Assembly (NCBI GenBank): GCA_001792895.1
Contig: MARA01000014.1
Coordinates: 682,001-746,000, forward strand
DNA from: Lentinus brumalis
Taxonomy: Eukaryota; Basidiomycota; Agaricomycetes; Polyporales; Polyporaceae
Length of the DNA stretch: 64,000 nucleotides
Direction of reading: 5' to 3'
In this document: positions 14,281 to 26,524 of the stretch, piece after piece
Numbering within the stretch: the first letter of the stretch is position 1
How the letters are laid out: every line of letters begins with the position of its first letter
Translations under genes and position numbers: made by a program
Notes under the pieces: model-generated
The model's database searches: none
What the model saw: only the letters and a program-made list of their open reading frames with translations
Told to the model about the DNA's origin: nothing

Positions 14281-15642
14281 GTTCTACGTGGCCTGTCGCA
14301 CTTGGGATGAGGGAGACAGGCTCGGGATTGGGCGAGAACGGCGTGTGCGAGTGGGCGGGGTCAACAGAGGGAACGAGCATGCTGGGCGGTCGTCTCGGCC
14401 TTCTCAGACTGTGTTCGACGAGTCGGCAGAGCAGTCGATGCTTGCGGAATCTGGTCGCGTCGGCGGCATTTGTGGGTGCTGGCGGGAAGTCGAGGTCATG
14501 GGCGGGTGGGCCATGAGATGGCGGGCTTGACGTGTTTCGCGACCGCACTGGACCGCCACGACACAGATGCAGCCTGTCACGCAAGGCGTGCAGGACGTTG
14601 TGGGGTTGTTTGTGCTTGAGTGCGGCGGTCCCGGGTGAGGAGCCTGCGAAGGTGTGCACCGGTCAGTAGTAATACTGAGACAGAAGCACGCACGCTGGGT
14701 GGATTTGCACGGCACAGACATGTCCTGGTTCGTGGAGGATGCGGCTATGGTATACACCACGTTGCGTGTGTGCGGGAGTGTATGCGCGGGATCGGCGGAC
14801 GGGTTTGTGAGGGGAGCGGGAGAAAGCGCGTCATGGCCGGCGCGAGAGTTATTAAGATGCGCGACGGGCGACGGAGAGTTGGTGGAGACGCGTTGTGCAC
14901 GTCGCGAACGCAGCTAGGGAGGGGAGCGATTCGCAGAGAGTAAGCTTGGTGCACGCTCTGAGGCAGGACGACGTACATGGCGCGATACAATGCCTATGCA
15001 GGGCAGCGATGCGGGCAAGGGAGGGGGCGCGGTCGCAGACGATGGCACAGAGAGGAAAGAGCGCGAGTCGGCGATGCGAGTTCGCAGGAGTGTGCATTGC
15101 AGTACGTAGTACATGGGTGTAAGCGAGCAGTCGTTGTGCGCGTTGACGGCCGGTGGAGCCTTGAGCTTGACGCGGACGTCCCGGAGACGGAGTGGAGGCG
15201 GGCAGACGGGCGCGGCGACTGGTCCCACCGCAAGAGGCCCGTCCATTGTCTTACGCGACGACGACGCCAGCGCTGGTAATAGTATCCGGGAGGCGCCGAG
15301 TTGTTACGATTGCCTCCTCCTCCTCCTCGTCCTCCTCTCTCCGCTGTTCTGCCTGGCTGGCGTCCAACCCTCCCCATTTGGTGGGCTGTCTTTCTCATCT
15401 GCACGCCCTCACGCCCTCGGCGACTCTGAACGCGTTCCTTTCGGTCTTTTCCTCCTTCTCTCTGGTCATCTCGTCCCCGATTCCTGAACATCCGCATCCG
15501 CCGACCGGTTGGCTCTGATCTCAGTCGTCCTCGCACGAACAGCGGGAGCACTCCTTTTCCTGCGTCTTTCCTTTCTCATCTCGGCTCGCTTTTCTTTGTC
15601 TCTCTCCCCCTCCCTCCCTCTCTCCCCGCACGCGTTTGGCAC

Positions 15643-16728
15643 ATGTCGGCGTCCGCCTCGTCAAGTTCTCCCACTCCCACCGCGAATGCCGGGCCCAGCA
15701 CATCAGGCTCAAGACCAAACGGCGAGATCGGCGCTGAGCAGAACAGGTCCGTGCGCGCTGTTGCAGGCACCCGGTCTTCAACTTGAACTGAATGTCCGTG
15801 CGACTTCAGCGTCGTGATCAAAGTTGGAATGCTGGGCGACTCGCAAATAGGGAAGACGAGTCTCATGGTGAAGTACGTCGAGGGACACTTTGATGAGGAC
15901 TACATCCAGACGCTAGGTGCGTGTCCGATCTCGCTCGAAACACGTTCAGCCTCGTTGAATACGCCCCAGGCGTCAACTTCATGGAGAAGACCATCTCAGT
16001 GCGCCGCACATCCATCACCTTCTCGCTGTGGGATCTAGGCGGGCAGCGAGAATTCGTGAGCATGTTGCCGCTCGTGTGCAATGACGCGGTGGCCATTCTC
16101 TTCATGTTCGACCTCTCGCGGAAGTCGACGTTGAACTCGGTGAAGGAATGGTATCGACAAGCTAGGGGGTTCAACAAGGTGTGTTCGACTTCGAATCGCC
16201 AGTCCGCATCACACTCGGCGGGAGATTTGCCTCTGCCATATTCCTTTGGGACTGTGCACGACCCCGGGACACCTTCGACCTTGCCGTCACCGAGCAAGCG
16301 CCCTCGGAAGAGTACCCAGATGGCTGCTGAAGGATCCACTCACCGCAAACCCCGCACGATTGCCTCTGAGTATCTTCATGCTGACAAACGTGCTCGTCAG
16401 ACCGCTATTCCTTTCCTGATTGGTACCAAATTCGACACCTTCTCGACATTCTCGAGAGACGAGCAAGAGGAGATCACCAAACAGGTTCGTCGTCTGGGCC
16501 GCTCGACCTTCTGCCGTCGGCTTATATGCCTCTCTCTGCGCTCTCTCCACGTAGGCGAAACGCTTCGCAAAGGCGATGCACGCCTCCCTGATATTCTGCT
16601 CAACGTCAGCGTCGATCAACGTCCAGAAGATCTTCAAGATCGTACTGGCGAAGGCGTTTGACCTGAAATGCGTCATCCCAGAGATTGACGGCGTGGGCGA
16701 GCCAGTACTCATGTATGTCGACGTATAG
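15643..16728 (+). CDS. spg1: Spg1/Tem1-family septation GTPase, copy 2
   Basis: Predicted 225-residue GTPase that in yeasts sits on spindle pole bodies and triggers the septation initiation / mitotic exit kinase cascade. Exons: 15643-15746, 15810-15916, 15970-16178, 16401-16484 and 16555-16728, all joining in phase. After a Ser/Pro-rich N-terminus (1-34) come the P-loop GDSQIGKTS (44-52), [14 protein letters not shown] (58-71), WDLGGQRE (91-98), IGTKFD (147-152) and CSTS (183-186). The end, LMYVDV, has no CAAX prenylation box, as is usual in this family. The leader is strongly CT-rich. Intron 3 (222 bases) has no in-frame stop, so a retained-intron form is possible. The family is usually single copy; here there are four. 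Confidence 0.93.
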
Positions 16729-16980
16729 CGCACGGCGTGGACGAGGATCTGGCGGGAAGCGGAAAACAATTTGGTACGCAGCCACTTGCGGGCCTACGTC
16801 ATGGACCGGCCGTCACCTCGAGGAGCATATCTGACACGCACGCTTTGATCGACAGCCTACAGCGACGGTGCCTCGGGAGAGCAGAAGCACGCAGGCACGC
16901 CGTCTCGCGATCTCCCGGGCGATCTGGCCATGCCGCGTGCGGTGCTCCTGCCAGAGAAACAAACAGCTCGTTATGCAGTT

Positions 16981-17050
16981 CCGGGTCTCCAGGTTCAGGG
17001 TGAGTTCCAGGTCTCCAGGTGAGTAGGTTCCAGGTACAGGTGAGTGGGTT
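16981..17050 (+). repeat. Run of splice-donor-like motifs, unit 2
   Basis: Rearranged version of the unit 1 run, with three GTGAGT cores and several CCAGGT half-motifs. The repeat number and order changed between units, as expected for a slippage-prone minisatellite. Confidence 0.65.
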
Positions 17051-20000
17051 CCGGTCAGATGTGCAGGTCGGCAGTTACAGCGCGGAGAACACTCGTGTAC
17101 ACTCGCCCCAGAATATATTTTTCTGCCCCGTATGTCCTCTGTCCCCGCATGTTTGTTTCTGCGGGATGCCACCGCCCCCTTCTCCGGGGCCGTCGCTTCG
17201 ACGCTGCGCGCACCCGCTTCCCGCTTCCCGCTTGTCTGCACACTCGAGGTACGCGGGCGAAGATCTCTGCATTCCGTCTACCGCTAATACTCGCAGGGAC
17301 GACTGAGCCATCTACAGATCGCCTGCCGCTTCCGCTTCCCTGCCCTCCGCCCTTCTCTGCCCTCGCCGCCTCGCCGCACTCCCGAGAGCCCCGTTCTGCC
17401 CGCCACGCCTCGCGCCAGGTCGAACCCGCCGGCCAGATTTCTCGTGTATTCGCAGAATCGACGGTGCTGCGACTTGCACCCCGGACGTCCGTCGCAGCTG
17501 CCGGGAACCGAGTGTCAGTGCCGTGCAGACTGCAAGGAACTCCGCGTCGCACACTCACCAAGCACCATCGCCGATACTCGCCGCTAGCTCGCTCTCGCTC
17601 TCGCGCTCATCCTGCGTCGGCCGGAATCTTGCCCCAAGTGCGATCCTTGCGGTGCCAGAAGCCACCGTGGCGAAGTAATGCTGAGTCGGTGCGGCCAAAA
17701 CCCGGCGTTGTCTTCGTTTGCCGGCTCAAAACGCGCCGACGCTGCATTGCTCGTACGGTCGGCAATCTCTTGTCGACTAGTTGCTGCCTTGAAGGTGGAA
17801 AGCGGTCTCGGCCGAGCTGCTGGAACACCGTCCCCGCCCATCCGTGCCGGTCGCACACATCCGGAACGGCTGCTAGAAGGTTATGGGTACGTTCGTATGT
17901 GCCAGAATGGGATCACGCTCACCTGCGACGTCCAGACCCCGGGCCCGCTCTGCCGCTCTGCCGCTCTGTTCGACCACTGCCAGAGTGCCTGCACTCAAAG
18001 GTCGGTCACTTCGCTGCGTACGCGTGGCGTTCACGATCACTGGCTGAAGTACTCACCTGCGTCCTATATGGGTCCGAAGTTTAGAGCAGCGCCGTGCAGC
18101 GGACGGCCTGCCCGCTGCTCCGTCACGATGCCCCGCGGCGTTTACTGGCGAGGGAGCCTGACCAATAGTGTTTATCAGCGGCATCCTGCCAGTAGAGCAA
18201 TGGAAGGGATACTGACGAGCCGCGCGCCATGATCAGCTCCGACCGCGCAACGCGGCTCTCGCGCTCCGGGCGCCTACCAAATCCGCGATGAGCCTTCGAC
18301 GAAGGCCGCGTCGCGTCTTCTCTCCGCAACCACCACCAGTCCGCCTCCGCCGAGCCCCGCGCCTCCTCGTCTTCCATTCTTCTGCCGCTTACGAGGTCCA
18401 TGGCGAGCAAGACAGCGCGAATGCTACGCTGGTCAGTGCGACGCAGAGACAGAAACTAGCGCATAATACCTGTTCGTCTCTCGCCGTGCCATACGACGAG
18501 CATCCCCACTTGCGGTCGACTGGGCATAGACAGCGCCGTCGTGCTGTAAGGCATTCCAGGTAAGTACTGACTCGTCGACAGGCAGAAGGTGAGTCTCGAG
18601 GTCCGAGGGATCGGTCTTGACTCGTGCGATGCTTGCTTGCTGGGTACGTCGCGGGGATGGCGGTCTTCTCTGGGGCGAACGCGGACTGAGAGAAAAGTCA
18701 GTAAGTACGAGCTTCGCCGCGACGCGTGACGTCATGCGGCCAAAAGAGGCGAGTCGCACTCGCAGGCACGATCTCGAGCTTACCTTTGCTCGCCCATCGC
18801 TGTTTGGCTCTTGGACCGCTGGGTTCTCTGGTCTCCGCTGGACTTTCTTGGACTTATGGTCTGTCTGACGTCTACTGGGACATCCTCGGAAGCCTCAGAC
18901 GTTTATGAAGCCCACGGCAGGCACGAGGGCCGCATCCAACAATTTGAGCAAGCGGCGCACGCCTGTCTTCGTCTACGAAGCCCTCGTGCTCCGCGCAGCT
19001 GTCTAGCAAGGTGAGCATGCCGAACTATGGGTTGCGAGCTGATGTCGCAACCAGCGTATTCGAAGGTACGTACCCTCGGTGTGACCTTGGTTAGCGATAT
19101 GCGGCCTCGGGCTTCCTGAGGACGTCGTCGGGAATTTCTCAACGGATGCTCATCGAAGCTCCCTTCTCGTAGCTGCTGCGGTGACGCTGTGATGAGGGAA
19201 GGTTTGTCAGCGTGAAAGTTCCACAGGAGCGTGTAGCAACGCGCACCTATGACCTAGAACAGCGAATGAGACCTGAACACGCGTAGAACGCGTCAATTAC
19301 GTTCGTCAAGCGTGGAGGATGCGTCCTAGGATGCTCTTGAGGTGCGCCAGAGCTTGAAGAGAGTACTTAAGTCGACGGCCTGAAGTTGGGAAGCCAGGAA
19401 GTCACTCACCGCAGACTGACGAGTTCATTGAAGGTTCGTAATTTGGGGCTGGCGACCAGCGTGTTGCGCGTCGCACCGGTACATGGACGTTCCGTGCTGA
19501 ATGCCGCAAGGTCGAGGACGTGCTGGAGCTGGACGGCTGGTGGCGGGAACACACTGTAGGCATCGGGACGCAGAGTCGGGACTCGGAAGGGGGCGGTCGT
19601 GCTCGTAGGAAGGAGGGAGCACTTGGAGTGATAGTTCATTGTAAGGATTGGAATGATAATAGATCTTGCCCTATGCATGAGAATATGAGCGGATACGTGG
19701 CGTGACTTCAAAGGCCCGCGCCCTTTTGGGAAAGCCGACATCTCGATAAATTGTGGGACATGCTTCTGGACACACACATGGCGGGGCGCCGTACGTAGCG
19801 AGACATCCTCTGGATAACATCTTCACTGATCATTTCCCATGAGCACTGTAACTTCCTGCCGTCAAAGTGTCTTACATGCTCCAGAGCAGTACTTGCTCCG
19901 AGGCTGAGCGGTCTCATACCTACAGCGGCTGCAACTTGGCTTTGCCCTTTGAGCTGAGTACTCTTGGGGATATAATCCCGCAATAGACAGTAGTCATGGA

Positions 20001-21314
20001 GAGGCCGATCAGAACGAGTAGAATCGGGCATAGCCAGAAGAAGTCCAGAAAATTATTTGCAGGGTCCATGCCGTCTGATCGTGATCGGAGAACCCGCGCC
20101 AGTATGTGCCTCTTGATGCTTGCCAGCCTCATTGCGGAGTGCGGTCAAGCACATAATAGTAGTACCTCAGAAGTCAAGAGAGCGAACATGGCATTAATGC
20201 CAAGGACCAGCTTAAACCAGCCTGCAACCAAGACGAGGGAATGGCGGAAGGCGAGCTCGTGGGAAGGCACTTCGGGTAACGTTGTCAGGAATGCCGCGCG
20301 TTGCAATTCTAGGGAAGCACCTCTTACATACAGCCGTAATGCGAAGATGTGGGTGAACTCCAAGCCGGTCTAGAGCAGGAGAGCCTGCACTGGAGACTGG
20401 AGAGTCATGCCACATTGTGACTAACAGTGGCTGAGTATGCAGGCTCAAACCTCTTTGATATACCTAACAGAGTGTAGTAGCACTACTTGATATGCGGAAG
20501 GCGACGCCTGAACCGCTGTAGAGCTCGTGTCCTGATAGTTGAGAGCCAATGACTTCAATACCAGATGTGCTCTGTGCAGAGCGACGCTACATAGAGCTTC
20601 CAGCGGTTCATTTATTTGATAGACATTTATGACACACAGGGAAGGGATAGTGTAGGCCTGGAAAGCGGAGGGAACGAGGGAGCGGAGAGAATGGCGGCGG
20701 ACCGAGGCGGGGTTGCCAAAACGAGGTGCATGCCGAAAACAGCAATCTAAGCGCTCTACTGCTCCGCTCGACGCGCCTGTGAATAACATCGACAATCTGT
20801 GCTCAACGCAAGTACGAGAGCTCATCGGAAGGTCACCCGACCAGCTGAGTATGTGCTAAACCGTACCCTTACCACGCGCAGCGGCTGAAATGCTGATGAT
20901 CTTCCCTGCAGGCTCTACTCCATCTGCGCGTATGTGCGGGTGCAATCTGAGCATGATTTGGACAGTTGTACGTCCGCTGCTTGCAGTGTTGTCACTCTGA
21001 CGCACTTCAACTCTCAGCGTCTGCTATGTATACTATACCTACGGTACTCAAGATACCTAGGCACCCTGAATTCCCCCGGAAAGTGGCAAACGACTCCTAT
21101 TATCCGCTAGCAGGAAGCTCTCGTCCTCTCCATGCCGTCCGCCGCACGTACGACATCCTCAAAGCCCAGAATAACTCCATCACGCTTCTGGCGTCTACAC
21201 GGACATTCGATGCCACGGCTAGCACCACTAGTGTTCTTCCTCCATCCGCCTAACAGGATTCTGCCCGCCCATATTCCAGCACCCAGACCCCATCCCGGAC
21301 GGTTGTTCATGCGA

Positions 21315-21367
21315 TCACGTTCCTCCAACCTTATTGCGTTCAACAAAATAAGGTTGGAGGAACGTGA
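21315..21367. repeat. 21-bp perfect inverted repeat (hairpin), unit 2
   Basis: Arms 21315-21335 and 21347-21367 are as in unit 1. The downstream loop-complement is altered (TGCTGCAACGC), so the second helix possible in unit 1 is not perfect here. Confidence 0.85.
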
Positions 21368-21714
21368 CTGCTGCAACGCGTAGCGGGCCTCTCCTCGAGT
21401 ATAAGAACCTCCATGTCCCAGCTCAAGGTCCCCCGAGTCGCGCGTCCCCATGCCCGACCCAATTCCCCAATTCCCTCCTCCTTCCGGCATTGTCCTCGCT
21501 GCCGCACACCTATATCCATGCTGCTACTGACTTCTTTGAGTTGACGACTTTCATCACTATATACTTGCATACTATCTTTGTCTTCCAATGTTCCGTTCTC
21601 CTATACTTCCTCTCTGTAGCTGCCTTTCGCCTTCCGTTTTCCGTCGTCCGTCTTCCATCATCGATGCTCCCATACCATCGCTCCTCTTCTCTCCCTTTCT
21701 TACTGATGCTACTC

Positions 21715-22348
21715 ATGTCTTTGAAACCTGTTATGTTGTCGAGCTCGTATGATTCCTGCGCGTGCAGTCGAGTACTGACCGCTGACACCTCCGTACTTCG
21801 CAGGACCTCGCCTGGACGTGTGCATCGTCACCCTCAACATCAGGTATGTACCACAGCATGCTCGCACTGTGTGTTACTTGCACTTACGCTCCCTCATCTA
21901 TCAGGTAAAGCTCGACGGCCATCTCGGACACCACGCTGCTACTCTACCCGGTGAGTACTTAATGGCCCCTCTCGTCTCTGTCCTCCCTTTCGCTGACCTA
22001 GTTCACTGTGTGTTGCTTCACAGATATGCCTTCATTGCCCGTCAAGTTCCAGTGTCTCAACCACATGCACAAGGTAAGGGTTTCATGTCGACTCGACGTT
22101 CTATGACCGCACTGACGTCTGTTCGCTCAGACACTGGTCGACTCCGACAAGTCTAGTTCGCTCCTGGTGCTGCACAGGTACGTCACGTCACAGCCTGCCT
22201 GAGACTGGGCTGGTGCTGACCTCCGAGTCTTCAAGACAGTTCGAATAAAAGACGATCTGTGGGACGCAAGGTTCGTTTGAATTGTGACTATACTGGACAT
22301 GCGCTGATAGAGCTTCAGGACTCGGATGCTGTCTATTCCTCTCCTTAA
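21715..22348 (+). other. Candidate intron-rich short gene in the unit 2 spacer
   Basis: A possible spliced frame starts MSLKPVM at 21715 and runs through exons of about 31-50 bases. Clear fungal-type introns are 21844-21904, 21951-22023, 22074-22130, 22178-22239 and 22271-22318. The joined frame stays open to a stop at 22346-22348. It matches no family I know. In unit 1 the corresponding exons carry several single-base deletions that break the frame, so it may be a noncoding spliced transcript or chance. Further intron-like segments continue to about 23,240 through exons that contain stops. Confidence 0.25.
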
Positions 22349-23247
22349 TGCGCATGGTCCACGACGGCCGTCCAGAATGCTCAGACGTCTCCTTCGCGAA
22401 CTGACTCGCCCCGGTCACCTGCAGAGGTCTGCCGATGTGAGGTACGAGCTCATGCATCGTGTTCTCGATACACGCTGACCTCCTGATACATCCAGACCCC
22501 CGTACTCTCGGAACTATATCTGTACTCGAGGGACCTAAGTCTTGCCCTCCCGGACGCTGCCTGGTATGCTCTTTCATTCGTCTCTCGAATTCCGTCGTAC
22601 TGACTTGCTTGCAGGTTCCTGGCGAGTGTTATGTCACGGCGGTGAGCACTGAACATGAACCTCCGTCCGCTTCACAGGTGTCTGTTCCTGACGAGCGCGT
22701 CACTTCGTCGCAGCTTTAGCTCGAGCAGAGAGCTCGGACTCGGGTCGACGACACTGTGAGCATCAGGTGTGTCGGTTTCGAGTCGCACGGACACGAATAC
22801 TGATACTCATGCTCTCTCTTGCAGGGTCCCAAGACCGTCAACTGCGACCACACGGGCGTAGTCGCCACATCTGACAAGCTGCGCTCTGCCAGCCTGAGGT
22901 GCGAGTCGCTCGGATTCTGTGCGCATTGGCTAACGCAACGGGAACTGCAGATGAACTCGGCGTGATATGGACAATTATGCGTAGCTACTACTCTTAGTAC
23001 ATGACTGCATTCGCATGTAGAGCTTGTTCTGACTTGCGACTCGCGAGGCGAGCTCGCGACGGTCGACTCCGAAGGTGAGCTTGTCGTATTCTGTATACAG
23101 GCCCGGGATGCTAATCCTGTCTTGTATATATTACTGTGCAGATCCCATAGTTCTTCGGCGTACCCGACTCCCCGGGTAAGCCATCGTTTCTCGGTGACAG
23201 CACCGACCTATATACTGACTACGCCGACTGCTAGACATCCGCAGCGG

Positions 23248-23273
23248 CATCGGGAGGCCACGGCCTCCCGATG
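23248..23273. repeat. 12-bp palindrome, unit 2
   Basis: Same palindrome as unit 1, in the region where the units are identical. Confidence 0.8.
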
Positions 23274-24162
23274 CATCCGGCGTGCAGTACGCTGCCGTCC
23301 GCCCGCTCTGCACATCTCTCGGCCGGCCGACGTCTACCCCGCTCTTTCCGCCACTCCACCGCGACGCAGCCGTCCGCCCACGCTCGTTCCGGCACGCACA
23401 AGGCATCCGGCAAACAAGATATATTCGCGCTCACTAACTTGTGAGTTACACACAGATACAGCAGGCCGGACGCGGCGGCGCCGTGTCTGTCCGGCACATC
23501 GTCGCGTCCCCGAGGCCCCTTCGCATGCGACGTCTTCCCGTGCACGCGGCGCTGCGTCCCAGAGATCCGGAGCACACCGTCTTGCTGCAGTGCGCTCCGG
23601 ACCTCTGTGTCCAGCATCGGCTTGCGGCCGTTCGGCCTCATGCTCTACGCATCATACGGGCCTCCGAGTGTCGCGCCGGCCGCTCGAGGTCGGACAGCCC
23701 GGGTCCCAGTCTGGAGAATGTTCGCGTCGTGGAGTACGGATGCGTCCGCTATGATCAGGACTCACACGGCCGGTGGATTCGGTTTGAGCATGTGGGTTCG
23801 CTGTCGGCCGAGCCTCCACCGTCCGGGTTCCCTGTCTTCGCATGGCACAGACACGCGAGGCGTGCGGTCCCGGCACCGCGCGCATGCTTTGAGGCGTCTT
23901 TGGCCGGCCAGCGGTCTCCGGGTCGCCAGCTGGGTTTTGATGAAACGGCGCAGCCGGCCGCCGAGGTCGAGCTTGAGACTTCGACTTGAGGCGACACAGG
24001 CCGGTCGTACGCAGTGTCTCGGCGTCGTGGACGTCGTGGGAGATTGCTTGGAGTCGGTCCGGGACGTGTCCCGGCTGAGAGGGCTGCGGCAGGTTCGGGG
24101 TGGCACGAAGTCGCGATGAACACGACTTTCATGACCGAGCCGAATCCGCGCCAGAGCATATC

Positions 24163-25162
24163 GAGTCGATGCGGAGATGCTCACGCTGCCTGGGGAGAGA
24201 CGTTTCGTAACAATAGGGTCAGAAGCGGGGGAGATACGGCCGATCGACTCACTGACTTACCAGTGGGACAACGTAGCTGACCGCGGCGACGACGAGTTCT
24301 TCAAACTTGTCCGAGCGGGGCAAACCGCAGCCGCACACGGTCCCGAGTACCGCTGTGACGCGTCTGAAGCGTTCGTCAGCCGCCCGGAATCGGGGGGCGT
24401 GCGGGACAGTCGGCGAGGTCTACCGGGCGGCGGAAGTGCAATGAAACCGCACAAAAGTGCGATTTCTCAAGCCGCCCGGACAGACTCGACTAGGGCCTGA
24501 GTCGATGCGGGGTGTTCAGCGTTGGCTGACGCGCATCATTTCGTTCCGATCGAGCGGTTTCTGAGGGAGCTATGGCGGTTCGAGCGGGAGAGGTTGCCCG
24601 CTGTCCGTGGCGACGACGAGGGTTGGGAACTCGTCCTAGCGGCTTGGAATGCAGCCGCACACGGTCTCCAGGACCCCTGTGACGCGTCAGAAGCGTTCGC
24701 CAGCCGCCCCGAGCCGAGGACGTGCGGGAGAGTCGACGAGATTGGCCGGGCGGCGGAAGTGCAATGAAATCGCACTTGCAAGCGATTTTTTCCAAACCGC
24801 CCGGATCGATGCGAGAGGGGCCTGTGTCAATGCGGGGTGTTCAGCGCTGGTTGAAGCACCTTGTTTGATGGAGATTGGGCGGGTATTGCGCGAGATACCG
24901 AGGTGCGAGCGGGCGGGGTTGCCCGCCGTCCGCGATGGCGACGAGATTTGAGAACCCGTCGTAGCGGCTTGAGATGCAGCCGCACACGGTATCAAGGACC
25001 GGGACGGCGCGCTTGAAGTGTCCGCCGGCCGCCCAGCGGTGGAGGTCGTGCGGGAGAGTCGTCGGGAGCGGGCGAGCGGCGAAAGTGCAATGAAATCGCA
25101 CAAAAGTGCGATTTTTCGAACCGCTCGAATCGACGCGGAAGGGTACTTGTTCGATGGGAAAC
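24163..25162. repeat. Three-copy ~324-bp internal tandem repeat, unit 2
   Basis: Same as in unit 1, with no differences noticed. Confidence 0.85.
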
Positions 25163-26524
25163 GTTCTACGTGGCCTGTCGCACTTGGGATGAGGGAGACA
25201 GGCTCGGGATTGGGCGAGAACGGCGTGTGCGAGTGGGCGGGGTCAACAGAGGGAACGAGCATGCTGGGCGGTCGTCTCGGCCTTCTCAGACTGTGTTCGA
25301 CGAGTCGGCAGAGCAGTCGATGCTTGCGGAATCTGGTCGCGTCGGCGGCATTTGTGGGTGCTGGCGGGAAGTCGAGGTCATGGGCGGGTGGGCCATGAGA
25401 TGGCGGGCTTGACGTGTTTCGCGACCGCACTGGACCGCCACGACACAGATGCAGCCTGTCACGCAAGGCGTGCAGGACGTTGTGGGGTTGTTTGTGCTTG
25501 AGTGCGGCGGTCCCGGGTGAGGAGCCTGCGAAGGTGTGCACCGGTCAGTAGTAATACTGAGACAGAAGCACGCACGCTGGGTGGATTTGCACGGCACAGA
25601 CATGTCCTGGTTCGTGGAGGATGCGGCTATGGTATACACCACGTTGCGTGTGTGCGGGAGTGTATGCGCGGGATCGGCGGACGGGTTTGTGAGGGGAGCG
25701 GGAGAAAGCGCGTCATGGCCGGCGCGAGAGTTATTAAGATGCGCGACGGGCGACGGAGAGTTGGTGGAGACGCGTTGTGCACGTCGCGAACGCAGCTAGG
25801 GAGGGGAGCGATTCGCAGAGAGTAAGCTTGGTGCACGCTCTGAGGCAGGACGACGTACATGGCGCGATACAATGCCTATGCAGGGCAGCGATGCGGGCAA
25901 GGGAGGGGGCGCGGTCGCAGACGATGGCACAGAGAGGAAAGAGCGCGAGTCGGCGATGCGAGTTCGCAGGAGTGTGCATTGCAGTACGTAGTACATGGGT
26001 GTAAGCGAGCAGTCGTTGTGCGCGTTGACGGCCGGTGGAGCCTTGAGCTTGACGCGGACGTCCCGGAGACGGAGTGGAGGCGGGCAGACGGGCGCGGCGA
26101 CTGGTCCCACCGCAAGAGGCCCGTCCATTGTCTTACGCGACGACGACGCCAGCGCTGGTAATAGTATCCGGGAGGCGCCGAGTTGTTACGATTGCCTCCT
26201 CCTCCTCCTCGTCCTCCTCTCTCCGCTGTTCTGCCTGGCTGGCGTCCAACCCTCCCCATTTGGTGGGCTGTCTTTCTCATCTGCACGCCCTCACGCCCTC
26301 GGCGACTCTGAACGCGTTCCTTTCGGTCTTTTCCTCCTTCTCTCTGGTCATCTCGTCCCCGATTCCTGAACATCCGCATCCGCCGACCGGTTGGCTCTGA
26401 TCTCAGTCGTCCTCGCACGAACAGCGGGAGCACTCCTTTTCCTGCGTCTTTCCTTTCTCATCTCGGCTCGCTTTTCTTTGTCTCTCTCCCCCTCCCTCCC
26501 TCTCTCCCCGCACGCGTTTGGCAC

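Larger units (their letters stand above)
4161..15242 (+). repeat. Tandem array unit 1 (11,082 bp, divergent first two thirds)
   Basis: First of three full direct repeats, bounded by the same CCATTGTCTTACGCGACGAC start seen at 15243, 26125 and 37008. From 4161 to about 11,367 it differs from units 2 and 3 by many substitutions and indels, including replaced introns in its GTPase gene. From about 11,370 to 15,242 it matches unit 2 at a constant offset of 10,882 with no difference that I found. It contains an Spg1-type gene (4568-5874) and a spacer with no recognised protein. Confidence 0.95.
5875..15242. other. Spacer of unit 1, no recognised protein-coding gene
   Basis: About 9.4 kb between GTPase copies 1 and 2. 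The long frames are Arg/Pro/Ser-rich, occur on both strands and are broken by frame-changing indels when units 1 and 2 are compared, so they are unlikely to be genes. The structures seen are a run of splice-donor-like motifs (6126-6190), a 21-bp inverted repeat (10457-10509), closely spaced intron-like GT...AG segments (10.9-12.4 kb), a palindrome (12366-12391) and a three-copy ~324-bp repeat (13281-14280). I see no reverse transcriptase, transposase or Helitron motifs. Confidence 0.6.
15243..26124 (+). repeat. Tandem array unit 2 (10,882 bp)
   Basis: Direct repeat. Sequence and reading frames match unit 3 at a constant offset of 10,882 until a single extra C in unit 3 near 32,330, after which the offset is 10,883. 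It carries an intact Spg1-type gene at its left end and the same gene-poor spacer. Confidence 0.97.
16729..26124. other. Spacer of unit 2, no recognised protein-coding gene
   Basis: Counterpart of the unit 1 spacer. The longest frame (17044-18084, 346 codons, plus) has low-complexity, Arg-rich composition and does not survive in unit 1, where indels break it. The short candidate spliced frame at 21715-22348 is listed separately. Confidence 0.6.

Noticed and set aside
13805..14659. 284-codon minus-strand frame with repeated CDFIAL...RRLSRT peptides
   Set aside because: It runs across the ~324-bp DNA repeat. The peptide repeat appears in different frames in different copies, so it reflects DNA repetition.
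17044..18084. 346-codon plus-strand frame in unit 2 (repeated in unit 3), the longest in the spacer
   Set aside because: Arg/Pro/Ser-rich, no domain-like pattern, overlapped by long frames on the other strand, and broken by non-multiple-of-three indels in unit 1. It looks like a by-product of high GC.
19406..20363. Minus-strand frames with hydrophobic segments that could be exons of a membrane protein (also in units 1 and 3)
   Set aside because: One exon-like end has a good GTGAGT donor and some unit 1/unit 2 changes are codon-sized, but other indels (7 and 16 bases) break the frame and no family matched.
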